Counted from the stretch's first letter, positions 47,187 to 59,134 are shown. The stretch: 64,000 nt of DNA from Dryomyza anilis (GCA_951804985.1 OX638132.1:17899529-17963528); one strand, 5' to 3'. Numbers and translations: made by a program. The notes: a model not told the origin generated them from the sequence alone.

Positions 47187-48651
47187 GAATATTTATAAAA
47201 TATGTGTTTTTCTTTAAATATCTTCCCAAAATTTATATAATGTGTTAAAAACCTTGAAAAGAAAATTAGTTATGTCATATTATAGTACATCTTAATACAT
47301 TTCAAATATTTCTTTAATTGACCTTTTAAAGGGTGTTTTTTAAAGGTTCAAAATTTGATTTGGTAACACTGCTTTATATGACAACTGATTTAACAGTTGA
47401 TTGCTGTTTGTCGTTTTATTTGATTTGCCATTTCATCATGGATAGTTCTACATGTGAGCAACGCTTGAATATTAAATATAAAATTATTTCATGGTAAAAA
47501 TGTTTGTGTAGAAGTGAAATTAATAGATTTGCTTTATTCAATAATAAAAATTTGCGAGGCAGATATAAATTACAGATAATTTTAAATTTAATATCAAATT
47601 TTAAACAAAGTTTTTTATTATTTTAATGATTTTACATTTCACAAAAAATCAATTTGAATACAAGAATTAATAATTTGACTTAATATTTGTTCAAAATATT
47701 TCTTTTTAATTGGAAATTTAATCTCACTTAAAATAAATTATTGAATTATTTGTGGTTTTTTTTTATTTTAAGCGAAACATTTAATTGTTAGTGAAAAATT
47801 GTTTTATTAATGAAAAACTAAATTTGTAGTAACAATTAAACTTTAAACTAAAACAAATTCTTGCCCAAAACAAAATTTCGCTCAAAAATCGTAATTTTCA
47901 AAAACTGACTACGCAGATTTACTAAATTTAAAAAGAGCTATTTTCTATGTGTATTTTAACGAAATATATTTTTTCAATTTTTAACAAAAAAAAAAAAACC
48001 TGAATACATTTCATTTTTCCATACGGTGAAAATTGAAAAAAAAAATCAAAATGGTCCACTCGTAACAAGATATATATCAAATTGAAAAAATAAAAAGAAT
48101 TTGAAAAAAAAATCCTTACAGTGAAAATCGAAACAAATAAAAAAAATAAAATAAAAAAAAAATTATAAGAACAAAAACGAAACATTTATATAAAATTTTT
48201 AAAAATACAATTTGAGTTTATATTGAAAAATTAAATTTTTAGTAAAAATTTTTTTTTTTTTTAGAAATTATGTTTAAAATGTGTCCGTCTTACAGTTTGA
48301 ATTTCAACGAAATCTATTTTTTTCAAACTTTTTTTTTTTATTTTTTTCAAACACTTGATTTTTTTTATGCGGTATAAATTAAAAAAAAAAATCAAAATGG
48401 TCTGATCGTAACAAGATATATGTCAAATTGAAGGGAATTAAAAAAATAATAAGAATTTGAAAAAAAATCCTTAAGGTGATTATCGATATAAAAAAATTAA
48501 AATAAGAATAAAAACAAAAACAAAAAAATTCAAATACAATTTTTTAAAATACACTTGATTTTTCCATACGGTGAAAAATCGAAAGAACAAAATTTAAAAA
48601 GGTCCGATCGTAACGAGATATTATCAAATTAAAGGTAATTAAAAAATAAAT
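47187..48651. repeat. Diverged 200-350-bp repeats leading to array 2
   Basis: From about 48005 a block recurs at about 48355 and 48550: TTTCCATACGGTGAAAATCG, then AATGGTCCGATCGTAACAAG, then AATAATAAGAATTTGAAAAA. Related copies lie beyond array 2 (50100-50270). 47187-48000 is AT-rich, with loose relatives of the 19-bp satellite (TTAGTGAAAAATTG) at about 47786. No genes. Confidence 0.65.
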
Positions 48652-49974
48652 TATTTTTTAGTGAAAAATTGAATTTTTAGTGAAAAATTGAATTTTTAGT
48701 GAAAAATTGAATTTTTAGTGAAAATTTGAATTTTTAGTGAAAAATTGAATTTTTAGTGAAAATTTGAATTTTTAGTGAAAATTTGAATTTTTAGTGAAAA
48801 TTTGAATTTTTAGTGAAAAATTGAATTTTTAGTGAAAAATTGAATTTTTAGTGAAAAATTGAATTTTTAGTGAAAAATTGAATTTTTAGTGAAAAATTAA
48901 ATTTTTAGTGAAAAATTGAATTTTTAGTGAAAAATTGAATTTTTAGTGAAAAATTGAATTTTTAGTGAAAAATTGAATTTTTAGAGAAAAATTGAATTTT
49001 TAGTGAAAAATAGAATTTTTAGTGAACAATTTAATTTTAAGTGAAAAATTTAATTTGTAGTGAAAAATAGAATTTTTAGTGAAAATTTGAATTTTTAGTG
49101 AAAATTTGAATTTTTAGTGAAAATTTGAATTTTTAGTGAAAATTTGAATTTTTAGTGAAAATTTGAATTTTTAGTGAAAATTTGAATTTTTAGTGAAAAA
49201 TTGAATTTTTAGTGAAAAATTGAATTTTTAGTGAAAAATTGAATTTTTAGTGAAAAATTGAATTTTTAGTGAAAAATTTAATTTTTAGTGAAAAATTGAA
49301 TTTTTAGTGAAAAATTTAATTTTTAGTGAAGAATTGAATTTTTAGTGAAAAATTTAATTTTTAGTGAAAAATTGAATTTTTAGTGAAAAATTGAATTTTT
49401 AGTGAAAAATTGAATTTTTAGTGAAAAATTGAATTTTTAGTGAAAAATTGAATTTTTAGTGAAAAATTGAATTTATAGTGAAAAATTGAATATTTAGTGA
49501 AAAATTGAATTTTTAGTGAAAAATTGAATTTTTAGTGAAAAATTGAATATTTAGTGAAAAATTGAATTTTTAGTGAAAAATTGAATTTTTAGTGAAAAAA
49601 TTGAATTTTTAGTGAAAAATTGAATTTTTAGTGAAAAATTGAATTTTTAGTGAAAAATTGAATTTATAGTGAAAAATTGAATATTTAGTGAAAAATTGAA
49701 TTTTTAGTGAAAAATTGAATTTTTAGTGAAAAAATTGAATTTTTAGTGAAAAAATTGAATTTTTAGTGAAAAAATTGAATTTTTAGTGAAAAAATTGAAT
49801 TTTTAGTGAAAAAATTGAATTTTTAGTGAAAAAATTGAATTTTTAGTGAAAAAATTGAATTTTTAGTGAAAAAATTGAATTTTTAGTGAAAATTTGAATT
49901 TTTAGTGAAAATTTGAATTTTTAGTGAAAATTTGAATTTTTAGTGAAAATTTGAATTTTTAGTGAAAAATTGAA
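48652..49974. repeat. 19-bp satellite array 2
   Basis: Around 69 direct copies of AGTGAAAAATTGAATTTTT. Variants occur in blocks: an AAAATTTG type at about 48720-48810, 49080-49195 and 49885-49965, and a 20-bp type with one extra A at about 49720-49885. Blocks of variants point to growth by local duplication. The right end runs directly into a DINE tail. Confidence 0.95.
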
Positions 49975-49975
49975 A

Positions 49976-50096
49976 AAACGAAATCGGGTGGTGATGCTGA
50001 TCAAGATACTTTTCCATACCGAACACGCCTCCTAAGGGGCGTTACAATATATGCACAAAGTTAAGATACCCTGTACCTTATAGGTGTAGGGTATAA
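49976..50096 (+). mobile_element. DINE 3' tail fused to array 2
   Basis: It begins ACGAAATCGGGTGGTGATGC and ends GGTGTAGGGTATAA: the part of a DINE that follows the (GACA)n tract. The satellite occupies the place of the microsatellite. No DINE 5' part is found upstream. Confidence 0.82.
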
Positions 50097-50496
50097 AAAT
50101 AATAAGAATTTGGAAAAATTAGCTTACGGTGAAAATCGGAAGTTATAAAAAATGGTCCGTAAAAGTGTAAACATGATCCGATCTTAACAAAATATACATA
50201 AAAGGAAAGGAGTTAAAAAAATAATAAGAAATTTGAAAAAAATCCATATGGTGAAAATCGAAAATTTTATTTAAATTTAAAAAAAAATACAAAAAAATTT
50301 AAATACATTTTTTAAAAATACAATTTAAGTTTATATTGAAAATTTAAATTTTTAATAAAAAATGATTTCTTTTTAAGAAATTGATTTTAAAATGTAATTT
50401 TCGTAAATTTCAAAAACTGAGTTTTACTAGATTTAAAAAGTACTAAATATTGTCGATGGAAAGTAGAAATCAGTATCGTTCCAATGATATATCATA

Positions 50497-51605
50497 TCGT
50501 CACTGTCATGCCAAAGGGGCGAATGTGCATTTTTAAAAATGTTGGGAAATCAAATTTTAAAGTTTTAAGTGCTTTAAAAATTAGAAAATTTTAGTTTTTT
50601 TTTCAATTTTTTTTGTTATTTTGGTTTATTCATGAATTATTACAACGTATATAAAATATCTTTGGATTCGGACAATTTACTGAATTATAAATACGAATTT
50701 TGTGAGGCTATATCCTGACCAAAACGCAAATATTTTTGTTTTTTATGCTATAACTTTTTATTAGCTCAAAATAAAATAGTGATGTAAAGGAATTAATTGT
50801 TTGGTTTTAAAGCACCTATCTATTGGCATCATTATTTAAAAATATTTTGCCAAACATTAATTTGCCATTTGTTATTTGAAGGAACATTTTTTTTGGCAAA
50901 TTTAAATAATGATGCCAATCGATAGGTGCGTTAAAAACAGACAACTAATACCTTTAAACTACTATTTCATCTTGCACGAATAAAAAGCTATAGCAAAAAA
51001 ACGAGGAAATTGGAAAAATTGAAAATCTTGTCATGCCAAAAGGGCGAATCTTTCCTTTTTCGCCATAACTATTTATTGGTACGAGATAAAATAGTAGTGT
51101 GAAGGCATTTATTGTTTGTTTTTAAAGCACCTATCGATCTGCATCATTACTTAAAAATATTTTATTGCAAATAACAAAAATTCGAAAAATTGAAAATCTT
51201 GTCATGCCAAAAGGGCGAATCTTTCCTTTTTCGCCATAACTATTTAAAGCACCTGCATCATTGCCATTTGTTATTTGCAGGAAAAAATGTTTGGCAAAAT
51301 ATTTTTCAGTAATGATGCAGTTCGATAGGTGCTTTAAAAACAAACAATAATTGCCTTCACACTACTATTTTATCTCGTACCAATAAATAGTTATGGCGAA
51401 AAAGGAAAGATTCGCCCTTTTGGCATGACAAGATTTTTAATTTTTCAAATTCGCCCTTTTGGTTTTGACTTTTGTGGCTAGATATATCCAACAAAACGAC
51501 ACGCGATTTTAGCACAGTATACTTGAGGAAAAACTACATTCAAAAATGTAAAAAAACGCAAATGTCAAAAATTGCACATTCGCCCCTTTGGCATGATAGT
51601 GACGA
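50497..51605. mobile_element. Fold-back element (TCGTCACTG family), complete
   Basis: It starts TCGTCACTGTCATGCCAAAG and ends with the inverse, with TA on both sides (50495-50496, 51606-51607). The 1.1-kb interior is built of further hairpins: TAAAGCACCTATCGAT and its complement, GGCATCATTATTTAAA and its complement, and CGCCATAACTATTTATTGGT and its complement each occur more than once. Only hairpin DNA is seen, with no coding. The TA flanks and the TCGTC end recall the TCGTCG MITEs. Confidence 0.83.
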
Positions 51606-51607
51606 TA

Positions 51608-52140
51608 TCATTTTTAATTAAATTACTGTGACAGTTCTATAACAGAAAAATTAAAAAAAAAGAGTTTTTTCTAAATTTTCCAATCTATCACAAACATCTT
51701 ATAAATTTCAATACAAATTCGTATAAATCAGAATTATACATTTTGTTTAAACCAACTTTATGATTTTTTAACTATTTTTTAATTTTTTAAGCCACCTTAT
51801 TTCGGGTATCATTTGTGCAAGATAGACACAGATTTTGAATATATCTCAGTTTAGCAGGGTATAACATTTGTACCAAATTGTAAATGATTGGTGAGTGAAA
51901 ATCCATTCTTTGTTTAGAAATATTTTTACCCAGATGTAAATCATTTAAGTGGCAATTCAATTTTTGCACATTTGTCTCTTGACTTGTTGTATTTTTTACT
52001 TAATAAATATTAAATATTAAATGTGCTTTAAGGTTTAAAGTATGTTCGTGTAAAATTTCAATATACTTCTCACTCACTCACAAAATACTCATTTCTGCGA
52101 TATATACTAGGAATTGAGTGCACCAGTGCGTATGAGCAAC
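51608..52140. other. AT-rich non-coding gap
   Basis: No gene or recognised repeat; short CACTCACTCAC words at about 52070. Confidence 0.5.
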
Positions 52141-52700
52141 ATTTTTAATTTGTACTCAGTATGCAAACGACGGCCTGCAGTCTACTACTGGCGGTGACTG
52201 CCTGTAGCTCATAACAAATATATATTTCAGTGATACTCACACACACACACTCACACACACATGTGCTAATAACGTTGTGTGTTTTCAGTGTGACCACAAA
52301 TCTATTGGTTTGCTTTTAAATGCCGACAATGCAGTATCTAAATTGCGTTGCAGCCATTGATATTGCGCAATATATTTATGTGGCTGCTGCTATGATTGCT
52401 GTTATTGTTGTTATGGTTTGTATATTGTTGCTTGGCCTGCAGTTCAACCCATTTCAGCTAAATCTAAAAATATTCAAAACATCACATTTCACAAACGTAC
52501 TACAATAACAAAACAATAAGCACAACAAAAACATATAAATGGGCAGAAGAAAAAAAAAAGAACACAAAAATACACTTATATAAAATAGAATTAAATAAAA
52601 GCAATTTCAAATGCTATCGACGCAGCGATTTTGCAACATTTGTGGCGATGACAACCAACGATACGCTTGTGTGTCATTTGTTGGTTTTATTGTCGTGTAT
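52141..52700 (+). other. Unique-looking island with a small membrane-type ORF
   Basis: A mixed-composition stretch with a (CA)n tract (about 52225-52262). ATG at 52320 opens 62 codons to 52508; residues about 18-40 (YIYVAAAMIAVIVVMVCILLLGL) would form one membrane helix. GTGTGTTTTCAG just upstream (to about 52288) resembles a splice acceptor. GCTGCTG and GTTATTGTTG runs could give such a helix by chance. No family recognised. Confidence 0.18.
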
Positions 52701-52880
52701 TATTGATTATTTTTTTTATTTTATTTAAAATTTTATATTTCATTGTTTACCGTTAGTTAAATTTAAGTTTTTTTATTCTATACAAATTGCCATTCCGAAG
52801 TTATAATGTCATACATACGTAAGAATTCATGTGAATATATGAAAATTTAATTTCGGGTAGACGAAATGTATGTGGCATAA

Positions 52881-53434
52881 TTTTTTTTAACAACAAGTCT
52901 GAAATTGAGCTGTTTTAATGCAAAAGGTTAGATCATGAAGCAGTCCTTTCAAAAGTATTAAAAAAAATATTCGAATGTACTTTTTTGAGGGAAAATCATA
53001 ACGTTTTTCACTTTTTCCCAGGCTCCTCAATAAGAGCGCTACAAAAGTTTTTTTCAAGGGTTTTTCAACAGGGACGCTACAAAAGTAGAGCGACAGGGGC
53101 AGCAAACAACGACATATTTCTTGCCGCGCTTTTGACATTTCTCTTTAGTAAGGTTTACCATTTCATAATGGAAAGATATACGAATTCGAATTTCGGAAAG
53201 AGGGGCAAGAAATATGACGTCGTTTGCTGTTCCTGTCGCTCTACTTTTGTAGCGTCCCTGTTGAAAAAAAACTTTTGTAGCGCTCTTATTGAGGAGCTTG
53301 GGAAAAAGTGAAACACGTTTTGATTTTTCTCCAAAAAAGTACATTCGAATATTTTTTTTAATACTTTTGAAAGGACTGCTTCATGATCTAACTTTTGCAT
53401 TAAAACAGCTCAATTTCGGAATTGTTGAAAAAAG
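52881..53434. mobile_element. 0.55-kb palindrome (fold-back, CAGGGACGC family)
   Basis: Arms (GAAATTGAGCTGTTTTAATG from 52901, inverse to 53417) pair along nearly the whole length around a short centre at about 53155. The inner arm CAGGGACGCTACAAAAGTAG matches the element at 61320-61659, but the outer 150 bp of each arm is specific to this copy. Frames of 80-108 codons on both strands, with a shared SRVFQQGRYKSRATG-like text, come from the arms and are not genes. Confidence 0.82.
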
Positions 53435-54760
53435 TTTTGGGTAAAGTGGGAAACTTAAAATTTTTACCAAACTGCTTTTTAGTCTTTCCTTTTCATATTT
53501 TGTTTTTTTTTCATCACAAACTCAAATGTTTAAGACTAAAAAAGTAATAATAGTGTATTGAAAAAAAAAAAAAATGATAATGCAAGAAAAAATAAGAAAA
53601 AGTTAAGAAAATACGTACAAAATGTGCATTTACTACTACCCTAGTAGAAATTTGCCCGATGCGCCTTCAGGAAATGATCGGGTTTTCGTTGGGTAAGCCC
53701 TATTAGAGAAAATATGATCATTGCCTTTGCATGCCCTTATCATACTTACCATAGTAGGGTTTACATTATCCAAATAGTCAATGTTCCCGATCATAGCTAC
53801 ATTATTTGTTCCGCATAACGAAATTAACATCAGTCAATGATCGAGATTTAATGAGAGAAACCATATTATGCTCGGGCTCTGAAATGGCAATTGTCGAGTA
53901 AATAAAAAAAATGGGGTATTGCCCGATCAGTACATGATCAGGACACTGCGTTACAAGGACATTATGGGCCTCGTCATATCCCGATCATCGCAAATAATGA
54001 CATGATCACTTCATGACCATGGCCCTACCAAAATTTCTACTAGGGTAGTCAGAATGTTCTGAGTGGCAATGGATTACAAGTTCGAAAATTTCAAGAATAC
54101 AGGACATTTGCAGTTATGATAGTTCACTGAATTGTTAAAATTTAAATTCTTCGGAATTATATTCAAGCAAAATGTGCAATATTCCTCTTTCTTACTGCTT
54201 TAATTTTTTTGTTCTTGCTAAAGGTTTGATTCTCGGCTTTTTCTCCAATTCAGTTCTTATTTTAGTTGTAGTTAAAACTTTGCTTTTCATTGTCTGGCCA
54301 AGATTGAGATTTTTTCTTGGTTATACCAATTATAAAATTCAAATAACACAATATTTTACTGAAATTTCAACAACCATTTCTGTATTTACGTTTCCCACTT
54401 TACCCCAGAATGTGTTTCCCACTTTACCACAAAATACCGCAATTTTATCATAAGTTAGCACCATTTACGAAATGTTAAATTTTTGGCAAAATCTGTTTGT
54501 ATTTGAAATAATATAAAACATCCGATCATTTTAAACTTTTTGATAACACTATAAAAAAAAATTTCAAAAATTTTTTTTTTTCACTTCTTCTCAAAATGCA
54601 ATAAAATAGTATTAATTTGATTATAACTATGATTGAAAAAGTTGTTGCCATATTAAGAAGTACTTGACAATTGTTTTTATTTTTCTAAGTGCTAAAACAT
54701 GTTCAAAAATTGCATTTTCCTACATTACCCTATGTCCCACTTTACCCCAGGTGCTCCTAT
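53435..54760. repeat. Region bounded by inverted GGGTAAAGTGGGA motifs
   Basis: GGGTAAAGTGGGAAAC at about 53440 is inverted at 54390 (GTTTCCCACTTTACCCC), with related copies at 54411 and 54724. The setting suggests an old element around the MITE 53639-54045. Ends and target duplication are not fixed. A 93-codon frame at 54172-54453 runs through it without recognisable domains. Confidence 0.4.
53639..54045. mobile_element. MITE with CCCTAGTAGAAATTT ends
   Basis: The 15-bp end CCCTAGTAGAAATTT is exactly inverted at the right, with TA on both sides (53637-53638, 54046-54047). The interior repeats CCCGATCA, ATGATCGGG and GATCATG words in both orientations. 407 bp with no coding. Confidence 0.78.
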
Positions 54761-56330
54761 ATATTTTTTCGAATTAAAAATGGTTCACTTAAGTTATGTA
54801 CATCTATTATATCAAACTCGCTCGTCTCCATAAACAAAATTTTATAGTCACTTGTAGATCCTACAAACACAAAAAGAGGCCTCTATGTCGAATATTAAAA
54901 TATTAAAAACTTTATTTTATTTATGAAAAAATTAAATATTAAAAGAAAATAATGAATTTTTAAACAAATATCATTGTTCTACAAATGCTATTAAAATTGG
55001 TGTGTTGAATTTTTGATATTTCGAAATATTTAAAGTGGTTATTAATATTAAAAGTAGTCACAACATACAATCTTTGAATTATTTGTGAATTTATGAATAG
55101 AGAATCTGTAATAAATGTCATTTGTCTGCAGGGTAACTATTTCAACTCTTGCTCTGCTTAATACATCAGTCTGGCTGTTGCTCTACTTTATCATTTTAAG
55201 TTTCTCGAATCCTTCTACTCGCTTAATTATGTCTGTCTGTCTATTGTGTCGTGTTCTGTTGTCAGTTTTGTATCCTTCAGCAGTTGCTGCAACATGATCT
55301 TCAATTTTATTTAGAGCCAGAACTATGTCCATCCACTCTTACATCTTTGTCTATACTGCTTCTTTCCAATACTCCCAACATCTACACATTTGGTCACATT
55401 TTGTCATCATCATCATCTTCTTGACTGTGTTCCCATATATAACATAATTCTCCCTCTTTTTATTGTCACAATAGTATGCTGCGCCGTGTGTGTCCTGCAG
55501 TTGCTGCCCTTGCTCTCAATTCTTGTTTTTGCAGTTTATTGCAAAATCGATTTTTCTATTTCCGTTCTTCTGCAGCTCCTTTTGTTGTTCTGTATATATT
55601 TCTTTTTCTATTTGGCTGTCATCATCGTTGTCCTTAATTTCAATTGTTGTGCAATGTGTGCTCTTGCTTTGTAGCTACAATTTATTCTTATGTCCTTTAG
55701 CAGTGTCCTTTTTCTGTTTGGTTTTATTAGTTTTTTGTTTTTTTGTTGTTGTTCGCAATAACAACTTCAAGTGCGTAGGTCTTGTACAATGTTTTTCTAT
55801 TTGTCTTTTCTATTTTATTTGTTTGGTTTTTTTATTACATTTCTTCCAGTTATTGTTGCTATTTGTCAATTTTATTTACTTATTTAGATTTCTCCTGCAG
55901 TTGTAGCAGTTCATTATTATAAAGGTCAGCTGAAATTAACATTGATTAAATAAAATTGTTGCTCTACTAGGTTCTTTTTAGTATAGAAAATGCTATACAA
56001 TTATTTTTAAAATTTGAGCTCTTTGACGCATACTGTATGAAGGCGTGCCTAGACATTCCATAAAAACATCAAGCTCAACCTACGCAACATTTTTATGTAT
56101 ATCACAAGACGACCGTAAACAAAGATCCGCGAATTCCATAAAATCCGCTTGTAAAAGGCTTCAAGGGACAAAAGAATGTCGTAGGTGAAAAAAACTGTTT
56201 TTGTCAAACAGTAAACAAACAAAAAAAAGCAGCCTCTGAAAAATACTTCGTAAGGATGTGACTTAAATTTGTCTTTAAACCGTTTAATTTCAGTGCATCA
56301 ATCAAAATTGTTGGCCACAAAGTGTGGCAA
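54761..56330. other. Non-repetitive, T-rich non-coding DNA
   Basis: 55115-55910 is pyrimidine-rich on the + strand and gives overlapping Phe/Leu/Cys-rich frames (up to 138 codons at 55490-55906) that look like many membrane helices but share no motif and overlap each other. Read on the minus strand it is A-rich with CAACAAC and GCAGCAAC words, like untranslated or intronic fly DNA. I call no gene. Confidence 0.4.
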
Positions 56331-56869
56331 AGTGTGATTGTTTGACAGACGTTGGAGCATCAGTCAGTTAGGCAGCCAATCTGCCGATAACAAAATATAT
56401 CGCAAGCATATTAATCATTTGATCAATCAATCAATCAATCAGGCAAACGCACAGGGCACAAGAACATCGAAGGCGTTGAAAACTTACACAGCGGAAATTC
56501 GAAACCACACAATTGATTTGAGGGCAACAATTTTGCTGCAGAACCGTAGCATAAAATGTAACAAAGGGACAGATTGAAAAACACACGCACAGACTGTAAA
56601 CACAACAGTCGAGTCCTGCAAAAATTTCAATAAATATGCGTTGCTCGTTGCTTGGTTGTGGCATTCATTGGAAATCGATACCATTTTAATATGTTAATGA
56701 GCCGCATGGAAGGGTCTGAATAGGCGCAACAGAACAACAAACAAACCAAACATAAATAAACAGGAGAGCAGATGATGAGCAGCAGGAAATAGAAGTTGAA
56801 TAAATAAAAAAAAAATTATAATAGACGAGTCAAGTGCTTTAATAATTAGTAAATTTTTTATTTTTAAAT
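56331..56869. other. Unique-looking island
   Basis: Mixed composition with a short (AATC)n tract at about 56420-56440. Overlapping frames of 66-79 codons on both strands show no recognisable protein. Possibly leader or regulatory DNA. Confidence 0.3.
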
Positions 56870-57630
56870 TTTTTTTCTTATTTTTGTATTTTATAATATA
56901 ACTCTTTATTTACGCAACATAAAAAAGTGATGTAGAGGCATTAATTGTTTGTTTTTAAAGTACCTATCGGCATCATTATTTTAAAATAATTTTTTTGAAT
57001 TTTTATTACTACAACAATGTTTGGCAATTTATTTTTAAATAATGATAGGTGTTTGGAAAACAAACAATTAATGCCTTAACATCATTATTTTATTTAGCAC
57101 CAATAAAGAGTTATAGCAAAAAAACGAAGACATTTGAAAAATTTAAAATCTGGTGATGCCAAAAGGGCGAATCTTTTCGTTTTTTTGCTATAACTCTATA
57201 TTGGTGCAAAATAAAGTAGTTACGTAAAGGCATTAATTGGTTTATTTCAAAGCATCTATCGATTGGCATCATTATTTAAACATAATTTTTCAAATATTTT
57301 TTTTGCATGTAATAAAAATTAAAAAAAAATATTTTAAAATAATGATGCCAATTGAGAGGTGCTTTAAAAACAAACAATTAACGCTGTCATACCCCTATTT
57401 TAACTTATACCAATAAAAAGTTATGGCAAAAAAACGAAAAAATTCTCCCTTTTGGCATTGACAAGATTTTCAATTATTCGAATTCGCCCTTTTGGTTTTG
57501 TCTTTTTTTTATCTAGAAATATCCAACAAAACCACACACCATTTTGGCATAGCATACTTGAAGAAAAACTACATCCCAATGTAAAAAACCGCAAATGTCA
57601 AAAATTACACATTTGCCATGATAGTAACGA
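56870..57630. mobile_element. Fold-back element (TCGTCACTG family), 5'-truncated copy
   Basis: It shares the inner hairpins of the element at 50497 (AAACAAACAATTAATGCC, ATGCCAAAAGGGCGAATC, TTGGCATCATTATTTAAA). The right end closes CATGATAGTAACGA at 57630 before TA. The left terminal repeat is missing. Confidence 0.78.
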
Positions 57631-57632
57631 TA

Positions 57633-59134
57633 TGTAATATCTCTGGAACTATAAAATTAAAGTTCCAGAACTGGTTCAAATTGAATACAAATAAATGTAC
57701 AGAAAATACATAAATGAAGAAAACTTTGATAATGCACAGTGTGTAAATTAAAGACACCGACAGATGTTGACAGAGGCATTGATAAAATAATCTACAATTT
57801 AATGACGTTAATTGCAAAGAAGCAAGTAACTTGGACCTCATTTCCACATCTACATTAAAATCTACAAGTGAACTTGAAGCCTGTTTGTCTAGATACTTAA
57901 AGTGTTATGTAGAGAAAAAGTAAGAAATGCCGCTACGGTCTGTCTGCGTACTGTCAATGTGCTGCAAAAAATAAACATGAGTTATTTGCTTTTCTCTCAT
58001 TCAAAGGATGACCAAAGGATGGCACAGACCGATATATATGGTTGCTCCAACCACTGCAGAACCTTTTTTGGTTTTTCATGCAATCAACTTAATTAGTTAT
58101 GAGAATTGTAGAGAAATATTTTGGTTTTTGTTGTCGTTGTTGCAGCAGCAATTATTAATGTGCTCATTTTGTTGATGGCAGTAAAATTAGTTATTTTGCG
58201 GCACACAAATTGATAGGCATCATAATTAAAAAGGCATTAGTTTAGGCCACTGTTATTTTGGTGTGGTTTGTGAGAGAAAGTCTGATTTGCTGCAAAAATA
58301 GTACTAATGATAAATATAAAATATAAACAATCGAATTGGGAACACAAAAAAATGTTGTTCGAATTTAGCCGTTCGACATGTTTTATATGTAAAATCAATA
58401 GGAAATATTAATGAACGGAAAAATTCCGAGAGAGTATTACAAAAGAAAAAGTAATATATGTTTATTTTTTTTATATTAGGTAATGTTTAGAATTGTGTTG
58501 CAATTTATGAAAATTATTATGTTAAGATTATTATGCATTTTGATTGGCATCAAACAATTATTGTTATGATTTTTTTTCCGCATAAACATTCATTCTGAGA
58601 TACAAAATTCATTAAATAATGAAAGTTGAATATGTGCTATTTGCTTAATTTGTGTTATATATGGTTTTCTTCTTCAGTGAATGTGGTGCGAACAAAATCT
58701 CGTAAAAATATTTATACAGCATGGGAAAATAACATTTTTACTTTCAGTTATTTTTTCATTGTTTGTCTGAGTTATTTCTATGTTGTTGTTCGTTGTTTTT
58801 TCTATTCAACACACATTTTATACGTTTATTTGCGCAGCTATTAAGACATCATCATAAACATGACGATACAATAAATAACATAATGATCGTGTCAAAAATA
58901 TGGGCCATGCGTAAACAAAACAAACATTTGCACACACTGACAGCAGCTCATACGTCCTGAAGTACTGAAGAGTTTGACAATTACAATAATGACAGATGCA
59001 CCATAAAATATAATAACACCGAGTGGCTGTCATAAATATGTAGCTGCTGTTTTATTTTGCGCATTTTGTTGATATTTTTTTATGTTTTTTTGTTTTTATT
59101 ATTGCTTTTGTTTTTAGGTCATAAAGAACTTGCA
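57633..59134. other. Non-coding DNA
   Basis: Mostly AT-rich. 58110-58290 and 58860-59040 have fewer A/T runs but no gene-like frame. Nothing else recognised. Confidence 0.45.

Noticed and set aside
52985..53400. Four overlapping frames of 81-108 codons
   Set aside because: They lie on both strands of one palindrome and mirror each other; the shared SRVFQQG-like text is the terminal repeat.
55390..55906. Multi-helix membrane protein
   Set aside because: T-rich DNA gives Phe/Leu-rich frames; two overlapping frames look equally hydrophobic and no motif is recognisable.
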